Shown: piece by piece, positions 9,657 through 20,250 of the stretch
Position numbering within the stretch: position 1 is the first letter of the stretch
How the letters are laid out: every line of letters begins with the position of its first letter
Assembly (NCBI RefSeq): GCF_001552735.1
Contig: NZ_BCRT01000004.1
Coordinates: 124,001 to 188,000, forward strand
Length of the DNA: 64,000 nt
Origin: Sanguibacter suarezii NBRC 16159
GTDB lineage: Bacteria > Actinomycetota > Actinomycetes > Actinomycetales > Cellulomonadaceae
Direction of reading: 5' to 3'
Position numbers and translations under genes: made by a program
Notes under the pieces: model-generated
Seen by the model: the letters and a program-made list of their open reading frames with translations, nothing else
The model's database searches: none
Told to the model about the DNA's origin: nothing

Positions 9657-10640
9657 TCAGAGAAGCTCGGCGCGCAGGGCTTCAGGTGACTTGGGCGAGA
9701 GCAGGCCCGGAGCGACGTCGAGCACGGTCTTGGCGCCGTACTGACCCTGCTGGTTCAGCCGGTGCGCGGCGCGGGCGTAGGCCACCAGCACGCTCGCGGT
9801 GAACTCGGGGTTGGAGTCCAGGGCGAGCGAGTACTCGACCACCTGGGAGGTCCCCTGGCTCGTGGTGCCGCTGCGGATCACGAAGCCGCCGTGCGGCATC
9901 GCTGAGTGGTCGCGAGCCAGCTCCTCGGCGCTGATGGCGCGCACCTGGGTGTCGTAGTCGGCGAAGTAGTTGGGCATCGTCACGATCGCCTCGGTCACCG
10001 CCTGCAGGTCTGCGCCCTCCTCGAGCACGACGAAGCACTCCCGGGTGTGCTTCTGCCGGGTGGACAGGACCGGACGTTCCCCCTTGCGCACGCTGTCGAT
10101 CGCGTCCTGGGCGGGGATCGTGTACTGGACGCCTGCTGCGACCCCAGGAACCCGTCGGATGGCGTCGGAGTGGCCCTGGCTGAGCCCGCGGCCCCAGAAG
10201 GTGTACGTCTCGCCGTCGGGCAGGAGGGCCTCGCCGAAGGCGCGGTTGATCGAGAACATCCCCGGGTCCCAGCCGCAGGAGATGATAGCGGTGGTCCCGC
10301 CGGCCTGGGCGGCGGTGTCGACGGCCGCGAAGTGCTCTGGGATGCGGGCGTGGGTGTCGAAGCTGTCGACCGTGCAGAACCGGGCGGACAGGTCCGGGGT
10401 CTGCTGCGGGAGGTCTTCCTTGGAGCCGCCGCAGAGGATGAGGACGTCGATGTCGTCCCGCGGGGAGTCCAGCTCGCTCATCGCGAGCACCGGGGTGCTC
10501 GCGTCCCGGACCGCCAGCGTCGCTGGGCGTCGGGTGAAGACTGCCGCCAGCTCAAGGTCGGGGTTCTTCGTCAAGGCGGCTTCGACGCCGCGCCCGAGGT
10601 TTCCGTAGCCGACGATCCCGATCCGAACTGCCTTAGACAT
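9657..10640 (-). CDS. ddh: meso-Diaminopimelate D-dehydrogenase
   Basis: NADPH-dependent one-step conversion of tetrahydrodipicolinate to meso-DAP, feeding peptidoglycan and lysine synthesis in the cytosol. 327 aa, the usual family length. Seen: Rossmann start VRIGIVGYGNLGRGVEAAL, VFTRRP (NADP phosphate-binding region), VLILCGGSKED, ISCGWDPGMFS and WGRGLSQGHSDAIRRVPGV. I prefer the ATG at 10640 because AAGGA lies 8 nt upstream. An ATG at 10649 would add three residues but places that site directly against the start. It stands alone between two intergenic regions. Confidence 0.9.
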   Translation of the reverse strand: MSKAVRIGIVGYGNLGRGVEAALTKNPDLELAAVFTRRPATLAVRDASTPVLAMSELDSPRDDIDVLILCGGSKEDLPQQTPDLSARFCTVDSFDTHARIPEHFAAVDTAAQAGGTTAIISCGWDPGMFSINRAFGEALLPDGETYTFWGRGLSQGHSDAIRRVPGVAAGVQYTIPAQDAIDSVRKGERPVLSTRQKHTRECFVVLEEGADLQAVTEAIVTMPNYFADYDTQVRAISAEELARDHSAMPHGGFVIRSGTTSQGTSQVVEYSLALDSNPEFTASVLVAYARAAHRLNQQGQYGAKTVLDVAPGLLSPKSPEALRAELL

Positions 10641-10792
10641 GAGCTCCATCCTTCGTCGAGGACGGCCACCTGATGTGGTCTCGTCCCGGCGTCAACGGTA
10701 CCGCGGGCAGCCTCGTCACGACGGTCGCCGGCGGCCGGCCAGGTGCGCCCGACAGGCCCGCAGGCGGTAGAGACGAGTAACGGGGAGACGCC

Positions 10793-10828
10793 ACGAGGGC
10801 CGCCCCCGTGATCGGGGACGGCCCTCGT
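10793..10828. terminator. Terminator of the coiled-coil membrane protein gene
   Basis: A near-perfect inverted repeat, ACGAGGGCCG with its complement CGGCCCTCGT around a GC-rich core (one C/T mismatch), just after the minus-strand gene that stops at 10844. No T-run is present. Confidence 0.6.
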
Positions 10829-10843
10829 CGGGTGTGTCTGGTG

Positions 10844-11851
10844 CTACTTCGACTGTGCGTCGCCCTTGGGGGCGTCGTCGTCGGGAGTCACTGCATCGGC
10901 GACAGCCTCGCCGGCGCCGGCAGCTGCGGTCTCGGCCGCGTCGGCTGCTTCCTCAGCGCTGTCCTCGACGGATTCTCCCGCGTCCTTGACGGTGTTGCGG
11001 GTCCGCGACGTGGCCTTCTTCGCGGTGGCCTTGGCCTCGGAGATCTTGTCGGTCACCTTCTCGGAGAGCTCCTCGACCGAACCGGCCACCTTGCCTGAGA
11101 CCTCGCGGCTCTTGGCCACGGCAGCCCCAGCAGCCTCGCCGACGGCCTCGGCGGCGTCGCCCACGGCGTCCTCGACGTCGAAGACGGACCCGTCGACCTT
11201 CTCCCACGGCTCAGCCCACGGGTCGGTCGTGGGCTGCGAGCGGCGCCACAGCACGTAGGCACCACCAGCGGCCACGGCGCCCGCGGCGATCCACCAGACC
11301 TTGCCGGACTTCTTGGAGTGCTTCTCTCCAGCCTTTGCGGCCTCGGCCAGCTTGATCGGGGCGTGCTCGGAGGCGGCCGTGATCGAGTCAGCCAGGTGCG
11401 TCGCGCCGGACTGCGCCTTCTCGGTGGCGATCGTGGCGCCCTTGACTGCGGCGTCCGCGGCGCTCTGCGCTGCCTCGTTGATCGCTGTCACCAGGCGCGG
11501 CAGGATCTCGTCCACGAGCTTGTCGTGCGCGGTGCCGATGACCGGGGAAGCCTTCTCTGCTGCCTTCTCCACCCGCGGAGCCGCTGCCTTGAGGGCGTCG
11601 ACCCATGCCTGCTCCAGGCGAGGGCTGGCCCACTCGACGAAGGCCTCGACCTTGGGGGTTCCCCAGTCCTTGGCCTGCAGCGCCGCATCGCGCGCCTGGA
11701 CGGCGAAGACCGTTGCCGTCTCACCAGCGTGCTGGGCACCGTCCGAGAGCGCAGCAGCCACGTCTGATGCCTGGTCCTTGAGCTTCTCAGCGTCGATCGC
11801 GTCGAGCTTGCTGCCTGCGGCGCGAGCGGACTTCTTCATTCCGTCCAACAT
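10844..11851 (-). CDS. Alanine-rich helical protein with one transmembrane segment
   Basis: 335 aa from an ATG with GGGAG 6 nt upstream. Residues about 1-180 are Ala/Glu/Lys-rich amphipathic helix (repeated A-x-x-A spacing, probably coiled coil or apolipophorin-like). A KHSKKSGK patch precedes a membrane helix VWWIAAGAVAAGGAYVLW at about 190-207. The second half is again Ala/Glu/Val helix and ends DDDAPKGDAQSK. No enzymatic motif is visible. Similar proteins sit near ppiA in actinobacterial genomes without an assigned role. A function in the envelope is only a guess. Confidence 0.75.
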   Translation of the reverse strand: MLDGMKKSARAAGSKLDAIDAEKLKDQASDVAAALSDGAQHAGETATVFAVQARDAALQAKDWGTPKVEAFVEWASPRLEQAWVDALKAAAPRVEKAAEKASPVIGTAHDKLVDEILPRLVTAINEAAQSAADAAVKGATIATEKAQSGATHLADSITAASEHAPIKLAEAAKAGEKHSKKSGKVWWIAAGAVAAGGAYVLWRRSQPTTDPWAEPWEKVDGSVFDVEDAVGDAAEAVGEAAGAAVAKSREVSGKVAGSVEELSEKVTDKISEAKATAKKATSRTRNTVKDAGESVEDSAEEAADAAETAAAGAGEAVADAVTPDDDAPKGDAQSK

Positions 11852-12004
11852 TCGAACTCCCAGCGTGTAGAGGGGGTGCACTCCCCCTACTGTGCCACCT
11901 GAGCGGCGCAATCGCACCGGAACGCTCCGCCCGGACCTCAAGTCTTCTCCCGACGCGTGATCTGCGGATACCCGTCCTCAGGCTCCGCATGAAACACTGG
12001 GTCC

Positions 12005-12544
12005 ATGTTTGCAACCCTCCACACCACTGCTGGTGACATCCGCATCGAGCTGTTCCCCAACCACGCGCCCAAGACGGTGGAGAACTTCACCGGTCTGGCG
12101 ACCGGGACGAAGACCTGGACGGACCCCAAGACGGGCGCCGAGCGCAACGACCCGTTCTACGACGGCCTGATCTTCCACCGCGTGATCCCCGGCTTCATGA
12201 TCCAGGGTGGCTGCCCCCTGGGAACCGGCACCGGAGACCCCGGCTACAAGTTCAACGACGAGATCCACCCCGAGCTGCAGTTCAACAAGCCGTACCTGCT
12301 GGCCATGGCGAACGCCGGCAGCCGTCGCAACGCCATCACCGGCGAGGTCGAGGGCACCAACGGCTCACAGTTCTTCATCTCGGTGGCTCCCACGGAGTGG
12401 CTCAACGGCAAGCACACGATCTTCGGTGAGGTCGCCGACGAGGCGAGCCGTGCCGTGATCGACGCGATCGCCTCCGCTCCGACCCGCCCCGGTGACCGTC
12501 CCGTCCAGGACATCACGATCACCTCGGTCACGGTCGAAGACTGA
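12005..12544 (+). CDS. ppiA: Cytosolic cyclophilin-type peptidyl-prolyl isomerase
   Basis: 179 aa, single cyclophilin domain without a signal peptide. Seen: TTAGDIRIELFPNHAPKTVENF at the start, the active-site segment FHRVIPGFMIQGGCP with its Arg, FNDE, GTNGSQFFIS, and LNGKHTIFGEV carrying the substrate-pocket His. It catalyses cis-trans isomerisation at Pro peptide bonds. Its position between gyrA and crgA matches Mycobacterium ppiA. Confidence 0.95.
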   Translation: MFATLHTTAGDIRIELFPNHAPKTVENFTGLATGTKTWTDPKTGAERNDPFYDGLIFHRVIPGFMIQGGCPLGTGTGDPGYKFNDEIHPELQFNKPYLLAMANAGSRRNAITGEVEGTNGSQFFISVAPTEWLNGKHTIFGEVADEASRAVIDAIASAPTRPGDRPVQDITITSVTVED

Positions 12545-12578
12545 TCACCCTGACACCCAGCGACGCCTGCCCGGCCCG

Positions 12579-13436
12579 ATGACCTCTCCAGGCTCTGTCC
12601 CCGAGATCCCGCAGGACGGACCGCCGACCTGTCCCCGCCACCCCGGCCGGGTCAGTTATGTGCGGTGCCAGCGATGCGGCCGCCCGACCTGCCCCGAGTG
12701 CGCAGTTCCGGCAGCGGTGGGGGTGCAGTGCGTGGACTGCGTCCGCGAGGCAGCCGATGCCGCGCCGGTCGTCCGGACGGCGCTGGGTGCGCCGGTGCGC
12801 GCAGGGCGACCGGTCGTCACACTGACGATCATCGCCCTGTGCGCACTGAGCTTCCTCCTCCAGCAGGTGCTGGGATGGGGTGACTGGACCAGCCGATGGG
12901 CCTTCGCCCCCGTCGTCGGGGAGGCGGAGCCGTGGCGCTTCGTCACAGGGGCGTTCCAGCACTCGACGGTGCTGCACATCGCCTTCAACCTCTACGCCCT
13001 GTGGATCGTGGGTCCCTACCTGGAGCGGATGCTGGGACGGTGGCGGTACATCGCCCTCTTCCTGCTCTCGGCGATCGGTGGGCATGTGGCGATCCTGCTG
13101 CTCGCCGACCCCATGTCGTTGTCCTGGGTGACGGCGACGGTCGGCGCCTCCGGTGCTGTCTTCGGCATGTTCGGCGCGGTGCTGCTGGTGCTGCGCCGCA
13201 TGGGCCAGGAGGCCCGCGGCATGCTCGTCATCATCGGTCTGAACTTCGTCATCGGCTTCGTGGTGCCGAACATCTCGTGGGAGGGCCACCTCGGCGGACT
13301 CATCACTGGGACCGTCCTGGGGGCCGCCTACGTCTTTGCACCACCGGCTCACCGGCGCACCGTCGGGGTCGTGGCCACGGCGGGGATGGCCGTCCTCCTG
13401 GTGGGTCTCATCCTGGCGCGCTACGCGCTGGTCTGA
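12579..13436 (+). CDS. Rhomboid family intramembrane serine protease with N-terminal zinc ribbon
   Basis: 285 aa. Residues about 14-55 form a Cys/His zinc-binding module (CPRHPG, RCQRCGRPTCPECA, GVQCVDC) resembling a B-box. Six membrane helices follow. The catalytic pair is visible: Ser191 in VGASGAVFG and His237 in WEGHLGGLITG. The HIAFNLYALW motif supplies the oxyanion-hole Asn. I chose the ATG at 12579; upstream in-frame codons overlap ppiA and encode unconserved Arg/Ser residues. Substrate is unknown. Confidence 0.92.
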   Translation: MTSPGSVPEIPQDGPPTCPRHPGRVSYVRCQRCGRPTCPECAVPAAVGVQCVDCVREAADAAPVVRTALGAPVRAGRPVVTLTIIALCALSFLLQQVLGWGDWTSRWAFAPVVGEAEPWRFVTGAFQHSTVLHIAFNLYALWIVGPYLERMLGRWRYIALFLLSAIGGHVAILLLADPMSLSWVTATVGASGAVFGMFGAVLLVLRRMGQEARGMLVIIGLNFVIGFVVPNISWEGHLGGLITGTVLGAAYVFAPPAHRRTVGVVATAGMAVLLVGLILARYALV

Positions 13437-13472
13437 GCCGCCCGCCTCCGAGATGGAGTTACACCACTGTAG

Positions 13473-13517
13473 TTATCCACACCTGTGGACAAGGTTGTGC
13501 ACAAGGCTTGTGGACAT
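13473..13517. promoter_or_regulatory. Cluster of DnaA-box-like 9-mers
   Basis: Four 9-mers in 45 bp: TTATCCACA at 13473-13481 (perfect E. coli-type box); TGTGGACAA at 13484-13492 (perfect actinobacterial box on the minus strand); TTGTGCACA at 13495-13503 (one mismatch, itself palindromic); TGTGGACAT at 13509-13517 (one mismatch, minus strand). They lie in the convergent gap between rhomboid and crgA, about 13.4 kb right of recF and outside the expected dnaA-dnaN origin. Confidence 0.6.
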
Positions 13518-13525
13518 GTGAACGA

Positions 13526-13581
13526 CAAAGGCCCCGGGGCCGCTGATCTGTGTGAAGATCGGCGGTCTACCGGGGCCTTTG
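13526..13581. terminator. Bidirectional terminator between rhomboid and crgA
   Basis: A 12-bp perfect inverted repeat, CAAAGGCCCCGG (13526-13537) and its complement (13570-13581), with inner partial pairing. It reads as a T-tailed hairpin in both directions and serves two convergent genes. Confidence 0.75.
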
Positions 13582-13593
13582 AGCGTCGTGGGA

Positions 13594-13863
13594 CTACTTC
13601 CAGCGTGTGGACAGACCGAAGCCGGCGAGCAGGATGGCGAAGCCCACAGCAATGTTCCACTGGCCGATCGCCGGGATGGGCAGGCGCAGCCCGCTCGAGG
13701 TGAGATAGAACGTCACGACCCACAGGATGCCCACGATGAACAAGGTGATCATGGTCGGCACGAGCCACGGCGGGTTGCCCGTGGTCTGCTTCGCCACCTT
13801 GGGCGTGGCAACCTTGGCGGGAGTGGCCTTCTCAGGCTTCTTGGGAGACTTCGATTCAGGCAC
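13594..13863 (-). CDS. crgA: Cell division protein CrgA
   Basis: 89 aa from a GTG with AGGAG 8 nt upstream, which fixes the start; the frame is open further upstream but has no such site. A Lys/Pro-rich cytosolic N-terminus is followed by two membrane helices (LVPTMITLFIVGILWVVTFY and WNIAVGFAILLAGFGL). Known: CrgA of Streptomyces and Mycobacterium interacts with FtsZ and peptidoglycan synthases at the septum. Length and the two-helix layout fit the family. Confidence 0.93.
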   Translation of the reverse strand: MPESKSPKKPEKATPAKVATPKVAKQTTGNPPWLVPTMITLFIVGILWVVTFYLTSSGLRLPIPAIGQWNIAVGFAILLAGFGLSTRWK

Positions 13864-13955
13864 GGAGCCAGCTCCTGTCGATGGGATGACGACGTATTCT
13901 GGACTAGCGTAGTGGCAGGACCACTTCGCCCAAGACACACCACACGGTTGGATAC

Positions 13956-14708
13956 ATGGCACAACAGTCACGCACTGCGCGGCAGCCGTTGCGGGCCACT
14001 CTCTCGGTGACCTTCGTGCTCATCCTGGCCGGCCTGCTCTTCACAGCCAACGCCCGCTTGTCCGGGGGCGAGGAGAATCGCCACCCGGAGAACTTCGGCG
14101 AGCTCGTGCGCCAGGAGAGCGAGCACGGTGACGCCCTCCAGACCGAGGTCGAGGGACTCCGCGAGACGGTCGCAGACCTGACCGTCGCCCAGGACACGAG
14201 CGGCCGCGAGCTGGACCCTGAGATCGCCGCGAACTCGGGGATCGCGACCGGTCTCACCGCGGTGACGGGGACGGGCCTGCGGGTCACCCTCCAGGACGCC
14301 CCGGCGAACCGCCCCCAGCCCGAAGGGATCGTCGCTGACGACCTCGTGGTGCACCAGCAGGACCTGGAGGGCGTGATCAACGCCCTGTGGGCGGGCGGGG
14401 CAGAGGCGATGACGCTCCAGGGCCAGCGGGTGACCAGCCTGACCGCCTTCCGCTGCGTGGGCAACGTGCTGTCGCTGCACGGACGGGTCTACTCCCCGCC
14501 GTACACCGTCGAGGTCATCGGTGACCCGGCGGCGCTGGGGAAGGCCCTCGACCAGTCCCCGACCGTGGAGATCTACCGCGAGTACGTCGACGCCGTCGGG
14601 CTGGGCTACGAGGTGCGCGCGCTCGACGAGGTGACGCTGCCCGCCTACGACGGCGTGCTCACCCTTGAGCACGCACGCCTGCCCGAGGGAACGGACGTCT
14701 ATTCGTGA
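13956..14708 (+). CDS. DUF881 family membrane-anchored protein
   Basis: 250 aa. A basic N-terminus and one membrane helix (SVTFVLILAGLLFTANAR) are followed by a coiled segment (about residues 45-75) and the DUF881 core: TGLTAVTGTGLRVTLQDAP, DDLVVHQQDLEGVINALWAGGAEAM, QRVTSLTAFRCVGNVL and PPYTVEVIGD. Known: DUF881 proteins accompany crgA, small basic proteins and division genes in actinobacteria; biochemical function is unknown. It overlaps the sortase gene by 4 bp (GTGA), so they are co-translated. Confidence 0.9.
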   Translation: MAQQSRTARQPLRATLSVTFVLILAGLLFTANARLSGGEENRHPENFGELVRQESEHGDALQTEVEGLRETVADLTVAQDTSGRELDPEIAANSGIATGLTAVTGTGLRVTLQDAPANRPQPEGIVADDLVVHQQDLEGVINALWAGGAEAMTLQGQRVTSLTAFRCVGNVLSLHGRVYSPPYTVEVIGDPAALGKALDQSPTVEIYREYVDAVGLGYEVRALDEVTLPAYDGVLTLEHARLPEGTDVYS

Positions 14709-15457
14709 CCGGCGCCCGCCGATCGGCACCTCGCCCGAGCCTGGCCCTGAGGATCACCGGGGTGATCGGTGAGCTGATGATCACCGCAGGAGTGCTGCTC
14801 GGGCTGTTCGTCGTCTGGCAGCTGTGGTGGACCGACGTGACCGCAGGACGGATCCAGGCGCAGACCCTCGCCGACCTCGGCTGGGAGGAGCCGGCCGAGA
14901 CCGTCCCTGCCGTCGACGGGCTGCCTACCGGCGACCCGCCCGTCATGGCCGAGGTACCCGTGGGAGAGGTCTTCGCCACGCTCCTGGTCCCGCGGTTCGG
15001 CGGCGACTACGAGGTGCCGATCGTCAACGGCGTGGACAAGCGGACGATCCTGGACACCGGGAACATCGGTCACTACCCCGAGACGGCGATGCCAGGGGGC
15101 CTGGGCAACTTTGCTCTGGCCGCGCACCGCACGACGTACTCCAAGCCGTTCAACCAGATCGCCGACCTGCAGCCCGGGGACCCGATCATCGTGCGGACGG
15201 CGGACACCTGGTACGTCTACGAGGCCACGGAGTCGCTCGTGGTGATGCCCAGCCAGGTCGAGGTGATCGCGCCGGTGCCGGGGCTCATGCCTGGTGAGGA
15301 GATCCCTGAGCTCACCGAGCGGTACATCACGCTGACGAGCTGCCACCCGATGTTCTCGGCGAGGGAACGGTTCATCACCCACGGGGTGTTCAAGTACTGG
15401 ATGCCGGTCTCCGCCGGGAGCCCTGCGGAGCTGACCGCGTCGGAAGGTGGTCAATAA
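14705..15457 (+). CDS. Class E sortase
   Basis: 250 aa membrane-anchored transpeptidase that attaches LPxTG/LAxTG-type proteins to the cell wall. A single N-terminal helix (about 18-40) precedes the sortase barrel. The catalytic triad is visible: His141 in LAAHRTTYSKPF, Cys213 in TLTSCHP, and Arg220 or Arg222 in SARERF. It sits in the DUF881-sortase-small protein-pabA run, with a 4-bp overlap upstream and a 1-bp stop/start overlap (TAATG) downstream. No obvious sorting substrate is encoded in the window. Confidence 0.93.
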   Translation: MTGARRSAPRPSLALRITGVIGELMITAGVLLGLFVVWQLWWTDVTAGRIQAQTLADLGWEEPAETVPAVDGLPTGDPPVMAEVPVGEVFATLLVPRFGGDYEVPIVNGVDKRTILDTGNIGHYPETAMPGGLGNFALAAHRTTYSKPFNQIADLQPGDPIIVRTADTWYVYEATESLVVMPSQVEVIAPVPGLMPGEEIPELTERYITLTSCHPMFSARERFITHGVFKYWMPVSAGSPAELTASEGGQ

Positions 15458-15612
15458 TGTACGCACTGCTGTGGCGTGCTCTGCCCGGCCCGGCGTGGGT
15501 GCGCGTGATCCTCCTCGTCCTGCTCGCCGCCGCGGTCGTCCTCGTGTGCTTCGAGTGGGTGTTCCCGGCGATCGCGGACTACATGCCGTTCAACGAACAG
15601 ACCGTGGGGTGA
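15457..15612 (+). CDS. Small single-helix membrane protein between sortase and pabA
   Basis: 51 aa, starting on the A of the sortase stop codon (TAATG). The protein reads MYALLWRALPGPAWVRVILL, then a hydrophobic run to about residue 38, then an acidic tail FPAIADYMPFNEQTVG. It has one membrane helix with a Trp/Arg-rich amphipathic start. The tight coupling on both sides and sensible composition argue that it is real. I do not recognise a named family; similar short genes occupy this slot in related actinobacteria. Confidence 0.75.
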   Translation: MYALLWRALPGPAWVRVILLVLLAAAVVLVCFEWVFPAIADYMPFNEQTVG

Positions 15613-15617
15613 ATGAC

Positions 15618-16253
15618 GTGACGACCATCCTTGTCGTGGACAACTACGACTCCTTCGTCTACACGATTGTGGGTTATCTCAACCAGCTCGGCGCCCAGAC
15701 CGTCGTCGTCCGCAACGACGCGGTCCCGCCGCTCGCTGACCGCACGGACTTCGACGGCGTCCTCGTCTCCCCAGGCCCTGGGACGCCCGCTGAGGCTGGC
15801 GCGAGCCTCCAGGTGATCCGTGACTGCGCCGAGACCGCCACGCCGATGCTCGGGGTCTGCCTGGGCCACCAGGCGCTCGGAGAGGCCTACGGCGCCACGG
15901 TGACGCACGCCCCCGAGCTCATGCACGGGAAGACGAGCCTGGTCGAGCACACCGGCCAGGGCGTCTTCGCCGGGCTGGCAGACCCTTTCACCGCGACCCG
16001 CTACCACTCCCTGGCAGTGGTGACCGCGACGGTCCCCGAGGAGCTGGAGGTCACCGCGGAGGTCGCGACCAGCCAGGGCCGCATCATCATGGGTCTGCAG
16101 CACCGCGAGCTGCCCCTGCACGGCGTGCAGTTCCACCCTGAGTCGGTGCTCACCGAGGGCGGCCACCGCCTCTTCGCCAACTGGCTGGAGATCTGCGGGT
16201 CCGACGACGCCGTCGAGCGCGCGGAAGGGCTCGCCCCGCTCGTGCGGCGGTAG
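15618..16253 (+). CDS. pabA: Glutamine amidotransferase, aminodeoxychorismate/anthranilate synthase component II
   Basis: Class I glutaminase that hands ammonia to a chorismate-binding partner for p-aminobenzoate (folate) or anthranilate synthesis. 211 aa from GTG 15618 (GGGG 8 nt upstream); GTG 15609 is an alternative that overlaps the preceding stop codon. Seen: ILVVDNYDSFVYT at the N-terminus, nucleophile Cys81 in GVCLGHQALGEAYG, and His173/Glu175 in VQFHPES. The partner (pabB/trpE) is not in the window. The same gene occupies this site beside pknB in Mycobacterium. Confidence 0.93.
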   Translation: MTTILVVDNYDSFVYTIVGYLNQLGAQTVVVRNDAVPPLADRTDFDGVLVSPGPGTPAEAGASLQVIRDCAETATPMLGVCLGHQALGEAYGATVTHAPELMHGKTSLVEHTGQGVFAGLADPFTATRYHSLAVVTATVPEELEVTAEVATSQGRIIMGLQHRELPLHGVQFHPESVLTEGGHRLFANWLEICGSDDAVERAEGLAPLVRR

Positions 16254-16276
16254 CCGCCCGGAGACCGCGGCAGGAC

Positions 16277-16315
16277 GACGAAGGGCCCCACCGGAATCCG
16301 GTGGGGCCCTTCGTC
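16277..16315. terminator. Bidirectional terminator between pabA and pknB
   Basis: An 18-bp perfect stem (16277-16294 and 16298-16315) with a 3-nt loop, A-rich on one flank and T-containing on the other. It is placed exactly between the two convergent genes. Confidence 0.9.
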
Positions 16316-16351
16316 TGCTCAGCCTGGCGTCGTGCTCAGCCTGGCGTCCCG

Positions 16352-18429
<2,078 letters not shown>

Positions 18430-18430
<1 letters not shown>

Positions 18431-20250
18431 TACGTGTCCTTAAGTGTTGTAGGTGGTGCTGGGTCCGAAGGATTCGAGCCCGTGACTTGGAAGATCATTG
18501 CATCCGCGGCAGCCACGCTGGTGAATTGTACTGAAACCGTGACCCCCGGGGCAGAAGCCGTCTGCGCCGGCCCGGCGGCTCCGTCCTCGCTGCCGCCGCT
18601 GAAGCCCTTGACGATCGTGGCGATCACGACGATGAGGACCAGCAGGGCGAGTGCGAGAGTCGGCCAACCGAGGCGGCCGATGCGCAGCCCGGTGGTCGTG
18701 GAGGTGCGCCGCGGCGGCGCCTGGGTCCGCGTCGTCGCGCTCCGCGGTGCTCTGGCGCCGTCACGGGAGCGGCTCGGCGCGCCCTGTCGGGGACGCTGCA
18801 CAGCGGTCCGGGTCGCCGAGGGGCGCTGCTCGCTGTGCAGGGTGGACCGGGTCCGGTTCTCCCGCTGGCTGGCCGCACCCGAACCCGCACCGCCTGCAGA
18901 AGCACCGCCTGCAGAAGCACGGCCCGCAGCCCTGACGGAGCCCGCTCCTGGAGCGACGGCCCCGGGGGCGCGCGGTGGGATGGCGCGCAGCGCCGCCGGC
19001 GGCGTGGCGATGCTCGCCTCGTCGCGCAGGCCCGGGCCGGTCGCCGTCGGCATCTGGCGCGGCCATCCGGACTGCCCGACGCCGGGGCTCGCGGTCGCCG
19101 GGCGGCTTGCCGGGGGCGGTGGCACGGGGTGCGGGGTGGATGGAGCGGGGGAGGAGGACTCACCGGAGGCAGCACGCCCGCCCAGGCCGGCGGCTGACAC
19201 CTGCTCAGCGGCGATCCGTGCGCTGGCGCGGGTGGTCGGTGCCGGTTCGTGGGCGGAGGGCAGCGCAGCTCCGGCCGCCCCTTCGACGGGGGTCTGCGGG
19301 GTGGTCCGAGCCCGGCGCGGAGCCGGGTCAGCCTGCGGGGCCTCGCCGGTCAGCGCGGCGCGGTTGCCGTGGCGCGGGGTCCGCGTGTCGTCGCTGCGTC
19401 GGCGCAGGCCGCTGCCCCACGGGTCGGCGGCGATCTCCTGGGCCAGCAGGTCGAAGTTGCGGGCCAGGATCGCCCCGCTGCGGGGTCGGTCCAGCGGGTC
19501 CTTCTCCAGCATCCGCATGATGAGGTCAGCGAACCCGGCGTGGACGGTGGCTGGCAGCGGCGGGACGGTCTCGTTCACCTGCGCGATGGCGATGTCCACC
19601 GGGGTGGCCCCGGTGAACGGCCGGTTCCCCAGGATCGACTCGTAGGCCACGATGCCGAGGGCGTAGATGTCGGAGGCACCGGTGGCAGCCTTGCCGATGG
19701 CCTGTTCGGGGGAGAGGTACTGGGCGGTGCCCATGACCATGCCGGCAGCCGTCATCGGCACCTGGTTCGCTGCCAGGGAGACACCGAAGTCGGTGATCTT
19801 CACCTCGCCGCCGCGCTCGAGCAGGATGTTGCCGGGCTTGACGTCGCGGTGCACCACGCCGGCCACATGGGCGGCGTGCAGGGCTCGAGCAGTCTGGGAC
19901 AGGATCGACAGCAGACGCAGCACCGGCAGCACCGGTTCGCGTTCGAGCAGGTCAGACATAGGTTCGCCCTGCACGAGCTCCATGACGAGGTAGCCCGACC
20001 CTTGCTGCTCGCCGTAGTCGTAGAGCTGAGCGATGTTGGAGTGGGACAGGGCAGCGCTGTTGCGAGCCTCGGTCCGCAACCGGTCGAGGAAGTCCTCGTT
20101 GCCGGCGAACTCCTCCTTGAGGACCTTCACGGCCACGTCGCGGGCCAGGGACTCGTCGTGAGCGACCCAGACCTCGCCCATGCCGCCGACGGCGATCAGC
20201 CGGACCAGGCGGTACCGACCGCCCAGGGCGATCCCTGCTGCGGGCTTCAC
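18430..20250 (-). CDS. pknA: Ser/Thr protein kinase PknA
   Basis: 606 aa. Kinase domain at about 8-270 with glycine loop AVGGMGEVWVAH, AVKVLKEEF, HRDVKPGNILL and DFGVS. A long Arg/Ala/Pro-rich linker (about 280-530) follows, then one membrane helix (TLALALLVLIVVIATIVKGF) and a short extracellular end without PASTA domains. Linker length is greater than in Mycobacterium PknA (431 aa). It overlaps pbpA by 4 bp (GTGA). Known partner functions: phosphorylation of division and shape proteins, opposed by PstP. Confidence 0.94.

Noticed and set aside
13444-13517. The DnaA-box cluster as the chromosomal origin oriC
   Set aside because: There is no AT-rich unwinding region and only four boxes. The expected origin lies between dnaA and dnaN, left of the window.
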